Assembly (NCBI RefSeq): GCF_964059075.1
Contig: NZ_OZ060377.1
Span: 186,001 to 250,000 of the forward strand
DNA length: 64,000 nt
DNA from: Buchnera aphidicola (Pterocallis alni)
GTDB lineage: Bacteria; Pseudomonadota; Gammaproteobacteria; Enterobacterales; Enterobacteriaceae
Reading direction: 5' to 3'
Shown here: positions 10,025-20,139 of the stretch, in pieces
Layout of the letters: each line of letters opens with the position of its first letter
How positions within the stretch are numbered: position 1 is the stretch's first letter
Notes under the pieces: model-generated
Told to the model about the DNA's origin: nothing
What the model saw: only the letters and a program-made list of their open reading frames with translations
Database searches by the model: none
Made by a program: the position numbers and the translations under genes

Positions 10025-10402
10025 TTATTTTAATATAGTAATTGCTAAAATATATTTTTTTTCATCTGTTATACTAACATAAATATATTTTTTTTTTAAC
10101 AAAAAAATAATATTTTTCATATGATCTAAAAAATGAATAATAGGTTTTCCTATATTATTATTTAATAATTCAAAATCTTTAAATTTTATATTATTTTTAA
10201 TACCTGTACCTAAAGATTTTGATATAGATTCCTTAACTGCAAATCGTTTTGATATAAAAGATATTTTATCCACGCTTTTATCAAATAATATTACCTCATT
10301 TTTTGATAAAATTCTATTAACTAACTTATTACCAAATTTTTTAAATATTTTTTTTATACGATATCTACATACGATATCAATACCTATTCCATAATTATTC
10401 AT
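10025..10402 (-). CDS. acpS: Holo-[acyl-carrier-protein] synthase
   Basis: Attaches the 4'-phosphopantetheine arm of CoA to acyl carrier protein. From the Met at 10402 the protein (125 aa, E. coli 126) begins MNNYGIGIDIV, aligned with E. coli MAILGLGTDIV; an upstream Met at 10426 would add eight residues and overlap era by 22 bases. Metal/CoA-binding residues are present: Asp in IGIDIV and Glu in RFAVKESISKSLGTGI. Last gene of lepA-lepB-rnc-era-acpS. In E. coli recO and pdxJ stand between era and acpS; both are absent here. Confidence 0.94.
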   Translation of the reverse strand: MNNYGIGIDIVCRYRIKKIFKKFGNKLVNRILSKNEVILFDKSVDKISFISKRFAVKESISKSLGTGIKNNIKFKDFELLNNNIGKPIIHFLDHMKNIIFLLKKKYIYVSITDEKKYILAITILK

Positions 10403-10404
10403 AT

Positions 10405-11244
10405 CTATATTTTTTTTCTTACCCATATGTATAAATTTACTTCTTGCTCAAGATATTTTTTTATATCATTTCTAGCTAATAAATTTCCTTGTTTTATTTT
10501 TTTACCTTTTACACCAATAATGATTTTTTTATGTTTATCTTTTTGTACAAAAATGGTTGCAAATATGTTGCATATACCTAATCTATTTACTTTATAAGAA
10601 TCAATTTTTATTTGTATCAAATATGGTAATTCATGATGTAATAATCTTATAAATTTTTCACGAATAATTTCGGAAATCATAAATATTTTAGATACATTAG
10701 TAGTATAATTAGATGGAAATACATGAGGTCCGGAAGGGATATTTTTTTTTATTATTTCTAATAATATATTTATATTTTCTCCTGTTTTAGCAGATAGGGG
10801 AAGTATCGAAATAAATTGATATTTCTTTCTTACCCATTGTATAAATGGTAATAAAATAGTTTTTTTTTTTATAAAATCAATTTTATTAATTATTAAAATA
10901 GTTGGTATATTGTACTTTTTTATTTTTTTTAAACATAAATCATCTAATTGATTCCATATAGTTTTATTAATCATAAAAATTATTAGATTTAAATGATAAT
11001 TGTGATATAAAATTGTTTTATTACAATTAATACCATATGTATTTTGTAATCCAGGAGTATCAATATATATTAATTGATATTGCAGAATATTTTTTACCCC
11101 TATAATATTTTTTATTGTAGTACCTGATTTATGTGAAGTAATAGAAATTTTTTTACCAATTATTTTATTTAATAAAGTAGATTTACCAACATTTGTTTTT
11201 CCAATCAATCCAATATACCCACAATAAGTTAAACATTTTTTCAT
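10405..11244 (-). CDS. era: GTPase Era
   Basis: Ras-like GTPase that binds 16S rRNA near its 3' end and assists small-subunit maturation. 279 aa, E. coli 301. G1 is GKTNVGKST (E. coli GRPNVGKST), G3 is DTPG, G4 is NKID. The C-terminal KH domain is recognisable as [20 protein letters not shown], ending [10 protein letters not shown] (E. coli ends similarly with LWVKVKSGWAD). The ATG overlaps the rnc stop by four bases, implying translational coupling. Its rRNA target motif at the 16S end is present at 6801-6811. Confidence 0.96.
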   Translation of the reverse strand: MKKCLTYCGYIGLIGKTNVGKSTLLNKIIGKKISITSHKSGTTIKNIIGVKNILQYQLIYIDTPGLQNTYGINCNKTILYHNYHLNLIIFMINKTIWNQLDDLCLKKIKKYNIPTILIINKIDFIKKKTILLPFIQWVRKKYQFISILPLSAKTGENINILLEIIKKNIPSGPHVFPSNYTTNVSKIFMISEIIREKFIRLLHHELPYLIQIKIDSYKVNRLGICNIFATIFVQKDKHKKIIIGVKGKKIKQGNLLARNDIKKYLEQEVNLYIWVRKKI

Positions 11245-11909
11245 GTTATACCTAATTTCATTAGTGCTTGTAAAGCAGCATGTTGCTCAGCTTTTCTTCG
11301 ACTTGATCCAATTCCGATTAAAATATCTTGCATATCTATAATTTCACATTGTGTTGTAAATAACTGATTATGTGATTCACCATATACTTGAATAATATCA
11401 TATTCTGGTAATGGTAAATGTTTAGATTGTAAATATTCTTGTAACCTCGTTTTTGCATCTTTTTGAGTATCCCCTGGACTAATCATTTTTAACCTTTTAT
11501 TATACCAATTCAATATCAATTTTTCCGTAATTAATATGTTACTATCTAAAAAAATACTTCCAATTAAAGCTTCTACTGTATTAGCTAAAATAGACTCTCT
11601 TTTAGAACCTCCACTTTTTAATTCTCCAGGTCCTAATATCAAATACTTACCTAATTGAAACTCAAATGCAATTTGTGCTAATGTATTTCCTCTCACTAAT
11701 GTGGCACGCATTCTACTCATATCTCCTTCATTAATATTAGGAAAATATTTATATAATGCATGAGCAATAACAAAACTTAAAATAGAATCACCTAAGAATT
11801 CTAATCTTTCATTATGATTCATACTAGCACTACGATGAGTTAAAGCCCTCTTTAAAAGTTTTTTTTGTACAAAAATATATCCCAAAATTTTTTGTAATTT
11901 GTCAAGCAC
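11241..11909 (-). CDS. rnc: Ribonuclease III, with Asn at a metal-ligand position
   Basis: Double-strand RNA endonuclease that processes rRNA precursors. 222 aa, E. coli 226. N-terminal endonuclease domain carries THRSAS, then [10 protein letters not shown] (Glu34, Glu37, Asp41, equal to E. coli 38, 41, 45). In [12 protein letters not shown] the residue equal to E. coli Asp114 is Asn110 (AAT; plus-strand 11580-11582), while Glu113 (E. coli Glu117) is kept. The C-terminal dsRNA-binding domain is intact (TRLQEYLQ through [15 protein letters not shown]). The start is GTG at 11909: it puts LQKILGYIF in register with E. coli LQRKLGYTF, and the ATG at 11941 is out of frame. lepB ends 35 bases upstream. 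Confidence 0.94.
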   Translation of the reverse strand: MLDKLQKILGYIFVQKKLLKRALTHRSASMNHNERLEFLGDSILSFVIAHALYKYFPNINEGDMSRMRATLVRGNTLAQIAFEFQLGKYLILGPGELKSGGSKRESILANTVEALIGSIFLDSNILITEKLILNWYNKRLKMISPGDTQKDAKTRLQEYLQSKHLPLPEYDIIQVYGESHNQLFTTQCEIIDMQDILIGIGSSRRKAEQHAALQALMKLGIT

Positions 11910-11944
11910 AATATAATTCGCTTTTTAAATATTTCTTTCATTTA

Positions 11945-12880
11945 TTAATATATTTTACTTGTTCTATACACATTTATTCCAATAGGCCAGGGTTTTTGAT
12001 TTGGATCAACACTTAAAAAGATATATTCTACTTTTCCAATAATGTTTTTTTCTGATATACATCCAAAAGATCGACTATCGAAACTATTATCTCTATTATC
12101 CCCCATAACAAAATATTCATCTTTAGGAACGGTACATTTATTTAAATTTTTCGATATATTATCATTATTTTTTAATATATTTGGTTTATTATTATATATT
12201 AAAATATCATGTTTATGATGATTTAAATTTTCTTGTACAATACTAATATCATATTTTTCAGATTCGTTTTTTTGACTTAACCTCAACATGTTAATTATTT
12301 TTTGTTTTAGTATATTATTATGCACAAAGTGATCAGTTTCTTTAAAATCATAACTAATAAAAATTTTATTATTACTAATTCTAGAACTATTAGAACTGTT
12401 ATAGATAGTAACAATTTTATTAATCTCATCATACATCAATTGATCTCCTGGTATACCAATAATTCTTTTAACATAGTATTTATTAGGATATTTGGGATTT
12501 TGAAAAACAACTAAATCTCCTCTTTTTGGATGGTGAAATGTTATAAATTGTACATTATTTAATGGATTTACTAATCCATAAAAGAATTTTTTTACTAAAA
12601 TGTAATCACCAGGTAATAAAGCTGGAATCATAGACTGAGAAGGAATATAAAATGGTTCATAAATAAAGGATCTAATAATAAATACTACAAATAATACAGG
12701 AAAAAATGATCCTATAAATTTAAATATTGTAGAAACAAAACCTTGTTTGTTTTTATTAAAATAATTAATATCTTTTAATTCTTTTTTCTTTTTAAAAATA
12801 TTGATAATTTTTCCACTGAACCAAATCACCCCTGTAAAACATACAGCACCAGATAAAATATTGATAAAAGTATTATGCAT
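11945..12880 (-). CDS. lepB: Signal peptidase I
   Basis: Inner-membrane serine protease that removes signal peptides from exported proteins. 311 aa, E. coli 324. Two N-terminal membrane segments (about residues 4-24 and 52-72) precede the periplasmic catalytic domain. Nucleophile Ser83 is in IPSQSMIPALLPGD and general base Lys138 is in YYVKRIIGIPGD. The later family boxes MGDNRDNSFDSR and GKVEYIFLS are present. Middle gene of lepA-lepB-rnc-era-acpS, 27 bases from the lepA stop. ATG start. Confidence 0.97.
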   Translation of the reverse strand: MHNTFINILSGAVCFTGVIWFSGKIINIFKKKKELKDINYFNKNKQGFVSTIFKFIGSFFPVLFVVFIIRSFIYEPFYIPSQSMIPALLPGDYILVKKFFYGLVNPLNNVQFITFHHPKRGDLVVFQNPKYPNKYYVKRIIGIPGDQLMYDEINKIVTIYNSSNSSRISNNKIFISYDFKETDHFVHNNILKQKIINMLRLSQKNESEKYDISIVQENLNHHKHDILIYNNKPNILKNNDNISKNLNKCTVPKDEYFVMGDNRDNSFDSRSFGCISEKNIIGKVEYIFLSVDPNQKPWPIGINVYRTSKIY

Positions 12881-12907
12881 GGTATTAATCCTTGTATTAT
12901 AATAGTA

Positions 12908-14701
12908 TTATTTATGAGATATGATAGAAAAAAATGTTTCTTTAGGTATAGTAATATTACCAATTTTTTTCATTTTTTTTTTACCAATTTTTTGTTTATG
13001 TAATAATTTTTTTTTTCTGCTAACATCTCCACCATAGCATTTTGATAATACATTTTTTCTTAACTGTTTAATATTAGTTCTAGCAATAATATTATTACCT
13101 ACAGCTGCTTGTATAGAAATATTAAATTGATGTCTTGGTATAAATTTTTTAATTTTTTCTATTACTTGCCTTGCTTTATAATATATATTATCTTTATGTA
13201 AAAATAAAGAAAAAGAATCAATTTTTTCTGAATTAATTAATATATTTAAACAAACTATATCAGTTTTTTTAAAACATAAAAAATTATATTCTAAAGATGC
13301 ATATCCACTAGAAATTGATTTCAGTTCATCAAAAAAATTTATTATAATTTCTGACATAGGAATTTCATATTTTAATAACACCTGATGTTCGTGGTAAATA
13401 ATATTATTTTGTATACCTCTCTTTTGTAAACATAACTTAATAATTTTACCAATATATTGTGAAGGTGTCAAAATATTACATGCAGCAATAGGTTCTCTAA
13501 ATTCTTTAATTTTTTTAATTTTTTCTATTTTTGATGGATTATTTAAATATATAAGCTGATTATCCATGGTTTGAATTTCATAAATTACAGTAGGAGCAGT
13601 AGAAATAATATTTAAATTATATTCTCGTTCTAGTCTTTCTTGCACAATTTCCATATGTAATAATCCTAAAAAACCACACTTAAATCCAAAACCTAATGAA
13701 GAGGATGTTTCTCTCTCATAATATAATGCAGAGTCATTTAATTGTAATTTACTTAATGCAATTCTGAACATATCATATTGTTCTGAATCTAATGGATATA
13801 AACTAGCAAATATTTTAGAATTTACTTTTTTAAAACCTTCAATTACTTTATTAGTAGGATTAATATATGAAGTCAATGTATCTCCTACAGAAAAAGATTT
13901 AATATTTTTTGTACCACATGCAATCCAACCAACTTGACCAAATTGTAAATATTTTTTATTTTTAGATTTTGGGGTAAAAATACCCATTTTATTTACTGTA
14001 TATTTTTTTTTTGTACTAAGCATTTGTATTTGATCACCTGTTTTTATAATACCATTTCTTATACGAATTAAAGAAATAATACCTAAATAGTTATCAAACC
14101 AGGAATCTATAATTAATGCTTGTAATTTAGAATTTATAGAACCTTTTGGTGCTGGAATATGTGTAATAATTTTTTTTAATATATTTTCTACTCCTAACCC
14201 TGTTTTAGCAGAACATGTTAAAATATTTTCAGTAGATAATCCAATTATATCTTTTATTTCTTTTATAACTTTTTTAGTATTAGAGTTTGGTAAATCAATT
14301 TTATTTAATATAGGGATCACAATCAGATTCATATTTAATGCCATTTGACAAGTAGCTAATGTTTGAGCTTCTACACCTTGACATGCATCAATAACTAATA
14401 ATGCCCCTTCACATGCACTTAAAGAACGAGAAACTTCATACGTAAAATCTACGTGCCCTGGTGTATCAATAAAATTTAAATAAAATTTTTGTTTATTAAA
14501 AATATATTTAATAGTTACACTTTGCGCTTTAATTGTAATACCTCTTTCTTTTTCTATATCCATCGAATCTAACACCTGATTAAACATTTCTCGTTTACTT
14601 AAACCACCACAAATTTGAATAAATCTATCAGAAAGGGTAGATTTTCCATGATCAATATGAGCAATAATAGAAAAATTTCTTATAGAATTAATGTTTTTCA
14701 T
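12908..14701 (-). CDS. lepA: Elongation factor 4 (LepA)
   Basis: Ribosome-associated translational GTPase, proposed to back-translocate ribosomes or aid subunit biogenesis. 597 aa, E. coli 599. GTPase motifs: [10 protein letters not shown] near the N-terminus, IDTPGHVDF, and NKIDLPNSN. The LepA-specific C-terminal domain is complete, with [24 protein letters not shown] near residues 555-580 and an end at [17 protein letters not shown]. First gene of the minus-strand lepA-lepB operon; divergent from mnmA across 148 AT-rich bases. Confidence 0.98.
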   Translation of the reverse strand: MKNINSIRNFSIIAHIDHGKSTLSDRFIQICGGLSKREMFNQVLDSMDIEKERGITIKAQSVTIKYIFNKQKFYLNFIDTPGHVDFTYEVSRSLSACEGALLVIDACQGVEAQTLATCQMALNMNLIVIPILNKIDLPNSNTKKVIKEIKDIIGLSTENILTCSAKTGLGVENILKKIITHIPAPKGSINSKLQALIIDSWFDNYLGIISLIRIRNGIIKTGDQIQMLSTKKKYTVNKMGIFTPKSKNKKYLQFGQVGWIACGTKNIKSFSVGDTLTSYINPTNKVIEGFKKVNSKIFASLYPLDSEQYDMFRIALSKLQLNDSALYYERETSSSLGFGFKCGFLGLLHMEIVQERLEREYNLNIISTAPTVIYEIQTMDNQLIYLNNPSKIEKIKKIKEFREPIAACNILTPSQYIGKIIKLCLQKRGIQNNIIYHEHQVLLKYEIPMSEIIINFFDELKSISSGYASLEYNFLCFKKTDIVCLNILINSEKIDSFSLFLHKDNIYYKARQVIEKIKKFIPRHQFNISIQAAVGNNIIARTNIKQLRKNVLSKCYGGDVSRKKKLLHKQKIGKKKMKKIGNITIPKETFFSIISHK

Positions 14702-14849
14702 TTTTTATTTATCATCAAATATTTTCATACATATTTTATATTAATGTAATATTTTATAATATTTATATAATATACTATAATTTATTATAATAAATATATT
14801 TATTGATTGAAATCAATAAAAATTTTCATATAATTTAAGTTCATATAAA

Positions 14850-15974
14850 ATGTTATTATATCATGAAAAAAATAAATTTAAAAAAGTAATTGTAGCCATG
14901 TCTGGTGGAGTTGATTCTTCAGTTTGCGCTTATCTATTATTGCAACAAGGATATCAAGTAGAAGGTATGTTTATGAAAAACTGGGAAGAAGACGATAAAT
15001 TTAACTATTGCGCTTCAGAACAAGATTTAAAAGATGCGAGAGAGGTGGCAAAAAAAATAGGAATATACCTACATGAAGTAAATTTTTCTACAGAATATTG
15101 GAATGATGTTTTTAAAAATTTCTTATTGGAACATCAAAAAGGAAACACTCCCAATCCTGATATTTTATGTAATAAAAAAATAAAATTTGGCATTTTTTTT
15201 GATTTTGCAATCAATCATTTACAAGCGGATTATATTGCAACTGGACATTATGTTCAAATACAATCTTTAAATAATCAAAATATGTTAATACGTGGGAAAG
15301 ATTGTAATAAAGATCAAAGTTATTTTTTATACACTTTGAAACATCAAAAATTAAAAAAAATATTATTTCCAATAGGAAAATTTTACAAAACCGAAATACG
15401 TAGTATAGCAAAAAAAATTCACCTACCTAATGCGAATAAACCTGATTCCATGGGTATTTGTTTTATTGGTGAATCAAATATGAAACAATTCTTAAATCGT
15501 TTTATTAAACAAAAAAAAGGTAATATAGTAGATGAATATGGTTGTATTATTGGAACTCATACCGGTTTAATAAATTATACAATTGGGCAAAGAAAAGGTC
15601 TAGGTATTGGTGGAAAAAATCATAAAAAGAATATTCCTTGGTATGTATTAAAAAAAAACTTAATAAACAATTCCTTAACTGTAGTGCAAGGAATAAATAA
15701 TCATCAATTATTATCTTATGGATTAATTGCACATAATGTCAATTGGATTAATAAAATTAATATTAGTAATAATTTTTTTTGTACTGCTAAAACAAGATAT
15801 CGTCAAAATGATATTCCTTGTCAAGTACAATTAATTACATTAAAAACTATACAAATTATTTTTCAAATGCCAGTATTTTGTATCACTCCAGGTCAATCAG
15901 TGGTGTTATATTCCTATCAAGTATGTTTAGGTGGAGGTATTATTCAAAAAATAATTCCTAAACTTTATATATAA
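14850..15974 (+). CDS. mnmA: tRNA-specific 2-thiouridylase MnmA
   Basis: Thiolates U34 of tRNA-Lys, -Glu and -Gln. 374 aa, E. coli 368. The ATP pyrophosphatase P-loop reads AMSGGVDSSVCAYLL; GYQVEGMFMKNWEEDD follows. The two catalytic cysteines lie in NPDILCNKKIKFG and DSMGICFIGE. The C-terminal OB-type domain ends TPGQSVVLYS then CLGGGIIQKI. The ATG at 14850 gives about six residues more than E. coli before KKVIVAMSGG. In many relatives hflD lies between mnmA and purB; here the gap is 52 bases and hflD is absent. Confidence 0.97.
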   Translation: MLLYHEKNKFKKVIVAMSGGVDSSVCAYLLLQQGYQVEGMFMKNWEEDDKFNYCASEQDLKDAREVAKKIGIYLHEVNFSTEYWNDVFKNFLLEHQKGNTPNPDILCNKKIKFGIFFDFAINHLQADYIATGHYVQIQSLNNQNMLIRGKDCNKDQSYFLYTLKHQKLKKILFPIGKFYKTEIRSIAKKIHLPNANKPDSMGICFIGESNMKQFLNRFIKQKKGNIVDEYGCIIGTHTGLINYTIGQRKGLGIGGKNHKKNIPWYVLKKNLINNSLTVVQGINNHQLLSYGLIAHNVNWINKINISNNFFCTAKTRYRQNDIPCQVQLITLKTIQIIFQMPVFCITPGQSVVLYSYQVCLGGGIIQKIIPKLYI

Positions 15975-16026
15975 TATTAATATATTTCATACTAATATCA
16001 CATGCATAATATTCAGAGATAAAAAA

Positions 16027-17400
16027 ATGAATTATTCTGACCTGTTAGCCATATCTCCTATTGATGGAAGATATAAACAAAAAACATTCATGTTGAAAAA
16101 TATATTTAGCGAATATGCATTTTTTAAATTTAGAATTACAATAGAAATTGCATGGTTGCAAAAGTTATCCTTAACATCACATATTACAGAATTACCTGCT
16201 TTTAATGCTAAAATTAACAATATGTTAAATAATATTATAAAAAATTTAAACTATCACGATATAAAACAAATTAAACTAATTGAAAAAAAAACCAACCATG
16301 ATGTTAAATCAATTGAATATTTTTTGCAAAAAAAAATATATGTTAATTTATTTAATTCACATATCATTAATTTTATTCATTTTGCTTGTACTTCAGAAGA
16401 TATTAATAATTTAGCATATGCATATATGGTTAAAAAAACCAGATGCAAGATACTAATACCGTTGTGGAAACAAATGACCTTGAAAATTAAAAATATTAGT
16501 CATTTATTAAAAAATATTAATATGTTATCACGTACACATGGGCAACCGGCTACTCCAACTACCATGGGTAAAGAAATGATTAATTTTTATTATCGTTTAA
16601 ATCGTCAATTAATACAATTACAATATATCAGTATATTAGGTAAAATAAATGGTGCTACAGGAAATTATAATGCACATTATGCTAGTTATCCTACAATTAA
16701 TTGGAATAAAATAAGTCAGGAGTTTATTTTATCTTTTGGTATACAATGGAATGCATATACTACACAAATTGAACCCCATGATTATTTATCTGAGTTATTT
16801 AGTTGTATATTTAGATTTAATATTATATTAATAAATTTTAGCCAAGACATTTGGAACTATATTGCATTAAATTATTTTAAACAAAAAAAGATAAATCAAG
16901 AAGTAGGATCTTCTACTATGCCTCATAAAATTAATCCTATTAATTTTGAAAATGCAGAAGGCAATTTAGGATTATCAAATGCAATAATATATTATATGAA
17001 CACTAAACTCCCTATTTCAAGATATCAGCGTGATTTAAGTGATTCCACAGTATTAAGAAACATTGGTGTAGTAATTAGTTATGCAGTTATTGCATATCAA
17101 TCTATATTATCTGGGATAAAAAAAATTAGCATTAATATAAAATATATGATACTAGATTTAAATAAACAATGGCAATTACTAGCCGAACCTATTCAAACCA
17201 TTATGCGAAAATATAACATATCTAATGCATATGAACAATTAAAACTAATCACTAGAGGTAAAAATGTTAATATACAAAATATACATCATTACATTGATTC
17301 GTTAAATATTCCTCTATATGAAAAAAAAAAATTAAAAAAAATTACCCCTACAAATTATTTAGGTTATTCGCAATATATAATAAAAAATTTGTGTAATTAA
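16027..17400 (+). CDS. purB: Adenylosuccinate lyase
   Basis: Cleaves SAICAR in purine synthesis and adenylosuccinate to AMP. 457 aa, E. coli 456. The start MNYSDLLAISPIDGRYKQK aligns with the E. coli N-terminus. The catalytic His lies in LSRTHGQPATPTT and the superfamily signature with the catalytic Ser loop is SSTMPHKINPINFENAEGN. A run of 11 A at 17321-17331 codes for Lys near the C-terminus in frame. ATG preceded by AGAGAT. Confidence 0.97.
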   Translation: MNYSDLLAISPIDGRYKQKTFMLKNIFSEYAFFKFRITIEIAWLQKLSLTSHITELPAFNAKINNMLNNIIKNLNYHDIKQIKLIEKKTNHDVKSIEYFLQKKIYVNLFNSHIINFIHFACTSEDINNLAYAYMVKKTRCKILIPLWKQMTLKIKNISHLLKNINMLSRTHGQPATPTTMGKEMINFYYRLNRQLIQLQYISILGKINGATGNYNAHYASYPTINWNKISQEFILSFGIQWNAYTTQIEPHDYLSELFSCIFRFNIILINFSQDIWNYIALNYFKQKKINQEVGSSTMPHKINPINFENAEGNLGLSNAIIYYMNTKLPISRYQRDLSDSTVLRNIGVVISYAVIAYQSILSGIKKISINIKYMILDLNKQWQLLAEPIQTIMRKYNISNAYEQLKLITRGKNVNIQNIHHYIDSLNIPLYEKKKLKKITPTNYLGYSQYIIKNLCN

Positions 17401-17454
17401 TATTTCATTATTTATAATTATTACAGATATATAATTATTTGATAAAGGTTTAAT

Positions 17455-18237
17455 ATGCATATATTACAAAATAAAAAAATTTTAGTAACTGGAGTATTAA
17501 ATAAATGGTCTATTTCATACGGTATAGCTCAATCATTATATGAACAAGGTGCATCATTAGCTTTTACATGTATAAATAAAAAAAATAAAAAAAAAATACA
17601 AAAAATTGCTAAACAATTTAATTCTGATATTGTTATTACTTGTAATTTATTTAAAAATCATAATATGAAAAAATTATTTTTTAATTTATCTAAATATTGG
17701 AATAAATTTGATGGATTTGTACATTCTCTAGCATACGCATCTAATATACAATTGCAACACAATTATATTAAAATAATAAATAAGCATGATTTCAATACTT
17801 CACATAATATTACTTCATATAGTTTAATCTCTATGATTAAAGAATGCAAAAATAAATTAAATAAAAAATCTTCTATAGTAACTTTAACTTATTTAGGATC
17901 CAATGTTGTAATACCGTATTATAATATTATGGGGTTGGCAAAAGCATCTTTAGAATCAAATGTTCGTTATATCGCTAATCTCATTGGAATAGATCAAATT
18001 AGAATTAATGCTATTTCAGCTGGAGTAATAAAAACTACTTCTTCTTATAATCTTCCTAACTTAAATAAAATATTATCTTATACTAAAAAATATTCTCCCA
18101 TTAGAAGATTAATTACTATTAAAGAAATTGGTAATACTGCTGCATTTTTATTTTCAAATTTATCTAGTGGTATTACTGGACAGATTATATTTGTTGATGG
18201 GGGTTTGAGTATATCGAATATGAATCATCTATATTGA
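17455..18237 (+). CDS. fabI: Enoyl-[acyl-carrier-protein] reductase (NADH)
   Basis: Last reductive step of the fatty-acid elongation cycle. 260 aa, E. coli 262. Short-chain dehydrogenase fold: the N-terminal nucleotide-binding segment is ILVTGVLNKWSISYGIAQSL, and the active-site pair Tyr and Lys is in PYYNIMGLAKAS with the YxxxxxxK spacing. C-terminal GQIIFVDGGLSISNMN matches the family. Starts at ATG 17455 after AAAGG. Same strand as purB, 54 bases away. The downstream 0.5 kb is empty. Confidence 0.97.
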   Translation: MHILQNKKILVTGVLNKWSISYGIAQSLYEQGASLAFTCINKKNKKKIQKIAKQFNSDIVITCNLFKNHNMKKLFFNLSKYWNKFDGFVHSLAYASNIQLQHNYIKIINKHDFNTSHNITSYSLISMIKECKNKLNKKSSIVTLTYLGSNVVIPYYNIMGLAKASLESNVRYIANLIGIDQIRINAISAGVIKTTSSYNLPNLNKILSYTKKYSPIRRLITIKEIGNTAAFLFSNLSSGITGQIIFVDGGLSISNMNHLY

Positions 18238-18736
18238 ATGTTATATAATATATAATATAAATATAATGTATTATATATTACCATTTTGTTAAAAATTATT
18301 TATTAATTTTTAAAATATATTATATATTACAAAAATAAAATAATCAATTATATAAAAGAATATTATATACGTTTTTTATTAAACAATTTATTTATTAAAA
18401 AAATCGAAATCTAAAATTATTAATATTATTACATATAATATAAAAGTAAATTATTAAATATTCCATTACATATTTTATTACTATTTCTTAATTGATAATA
18501 TCAAACATATAAAATATACTTAAAAAATAGTATTTTATATACATTAAATAAAAAAATAATATAAATGTTATAATGATATTATATACATATTAATTCATAT
18601 AAATTAGGTATTAAAATTATTATGTAAAAATTATTAATATATAAATCAATTATTAAAAAATTTATATATAATATATTTATAAACAAATATATTATAATAT
18701 TATATTAATATAATTAATATTTTTTTTGGAGATTCA
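18238..18736. other. Gene-free spacer between fabI and the marC-family gene
   Basis: 499 very AT-rich bases with stops in all frames. I see no protein remnant, RNA gene or strong repeat. In other Buchnera, as I recall, rnb (RNase II) lies in this slot, so this may be its eroded site; no rnb motif is visible. The end carries the GGAG ribosome site of the next gene (18728-18731). Confidence 0.6.
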
Positions 18737-19381
18737 GTGGAACATTTAAAATTAGATTTTTCGATATATATAAATTTTTTTTCAGAATTATTTGCATTAA
18801 TTAATCCAATAGGTATGATTCCTATTTTTATTGCTATGACACAATTTGAATCTAGTCAAGAAAGAAAAAAAATTAATATTATTTCAAATCTGGCAGCATC
18901 TATTATCTTAATTTTATCATTATGGTTCGGTAATATTTTTTTACATTGTTTTGGAATTTCTATAGAATCTTTTCGTATCGCTGGAGGAATATTAATTGCA
19001 AGTATTGCTTTATGTATGATTAATGGTACTTTAATGAATACTATCACAAAAAAAAATAAAAAAAAAACACTTTGTAGCATAGAAAATATTAGTGTTGTAC
19101 CATTAGCAACACCTTTAATTGCGGGTCCGGGAGCTATTAGTTCAACTATAATTTGGAGCACACAACATGCAAATTATATAAATTTATTAATTTGTAGTAT
19201 AATAATATTATTATTTTCTATATTATGTTATATTTTATTCCAAATTGCACCTTATATTATAAATTTTTTTCAACCTTCCAGAATAAATATTTTAACAAAA
19301 ATTATGGGATTGTTATTAATGTCCATAGGTATTGAATTTATCATTACTAGTATTAAATCAATTTTTATTCAATTAATATAA
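18737..19381 (+). CDS. MarC/YchE-family inner-membrane protein
   Basis: Membrane protein of the MarC family, function unknown; E. coli relatives are YchE (215 aa) and MarC. 214 aa here, with about six hydrophobic segments. The family N-terminal signature is [20 protein letters not shown] and the second repeat has [18 protein letters not shown], both typical. The start is GTG at 18737, supported by GGAG at 18728-18731 and by alignment of the first membrane segment. Length and position (after fabI, before lip genes) favour the YchE type. It does not confer a known phenotype and I assign no substrate. Confidence 0.88.
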   Translation: MEHLKLDFSIYINFFSELFALINPIGMIPIFIAMTQFESSQERKKINIISNLAASIILILSLWFGNIFLHCFGISIESFRIAGGILIASIALCMINGTLMNTITKKNKKKTLCSIENISVVPLATPLIAGPGAISSTIIWSTQHANYINLLICSIIILLFSILCYILFQIAPYIINFFQPSRINILTKIMGLLLMSIGIEFIITSIKSIFIQLI

Positions 19382-19448
19382 AAGTTATATAAAATATTAT
19401 TGTAAATATTTATATATCAATTATGAACTTATATAAAGTGATAAAAAT

Positions 19449-20084
19449 TTGAAAAAAAAATATATTATAATGCGAAATTTAGGATTATCATATTGGAATA
19501 ATATTTATTATAATATGAATATTTTCACTAAAAATAGAAAAAAATGTACCATAAATGAAATTTGGTTTTTGGAACACTATCCAATATTCACAACAGGACA
19601 AACAGAAAGTAATAATAAATTATTATATATTAATAATATTCCAATTATGAATGCGAACCGAGGTGGTAAAATAACATATCACGGTCCAGGACAACAGATA
19701 ATATATTTATTATTTAATCTAAAAGAAATGAAAATAAATATAAAAAAATTATTATATTTAATTGATCAAATTATATTAAGCACATTATATTATTTTTGTT
19801 GTTTAGGGCATAAAAAATTTATTAATCCTGGTATTTATATACAAAATAAAAAAATATGTTCTATTGCTTTGAGAATTAAAAAAATATTTTGTTTACATGG
19901 ATTGGCATTAAATATCATGACTAATTTAACACCATTTAAATATATTTCCCCTTGTGGAAATAATAAAATTAAAATGGATAACATTTCTACTTTTATTAAA
20001 AATATTACATTATATAAAATGAAAAATATTTTAATAAAAAAATTTTTATATTTTTTAAATCAAAATGCATTTATTTATTATTAA
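19449..20084 (+). CDS. lipB: Octanoyltransferase LipB
   Basis: Moves octanoyl from acyl carrier protein to lipoyl domains, the first step of lipoate assembly. 211 aa, E. coli 213. Key motifs: RGGKITYHGPGQQIIYLLFN near residues 71-90, and the acyl-transfer pair Lys135 (in NKKICSIALRI) and Cys169 (in YISPCGN), both at the E. coli numbers. The start is TTG at 19449, chosen because LKKKYIIMRNLGLSYW aligns with E. coli MYQDKILVRQLGL; ATG at 19470 would lose the first strand. Followed by lipA at 55 bases; together they would lipoylate SucB, encoded at 43977. Confidence 0.95.
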   Translation: MKKKYIIMRNLGLSYWNNIYYNMNIFTKNRKKCTINEIWFLEHYPIFTTGQTESNNKLLYINNIPIMNANRGGKITYHGPGQQIIYLLFNLKEMKINIKKLLYLIDQIILSTLYYFCCLGHKKFINPGIYIQNKKICSIALRIKKIFCLHGLALNIMTNLTPFKYISPCGNNKIKMDNISTFIKNITLYKMKNILIKKFLYFLNQNAFIYY

Positions 20085-20139
20085 TTTTTATATCTATATA
20101 ATATTTATGTATATATTATAATAATATTAATATAATTTA

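Noticed and set aside
10403..10426. Longer acpS start overlapping era
   Set aside because: The inner Met at 10402 matches the AcpS N-terminus; the eight extra residues are Lys/Asn-rich and unmatched, although not excluded.
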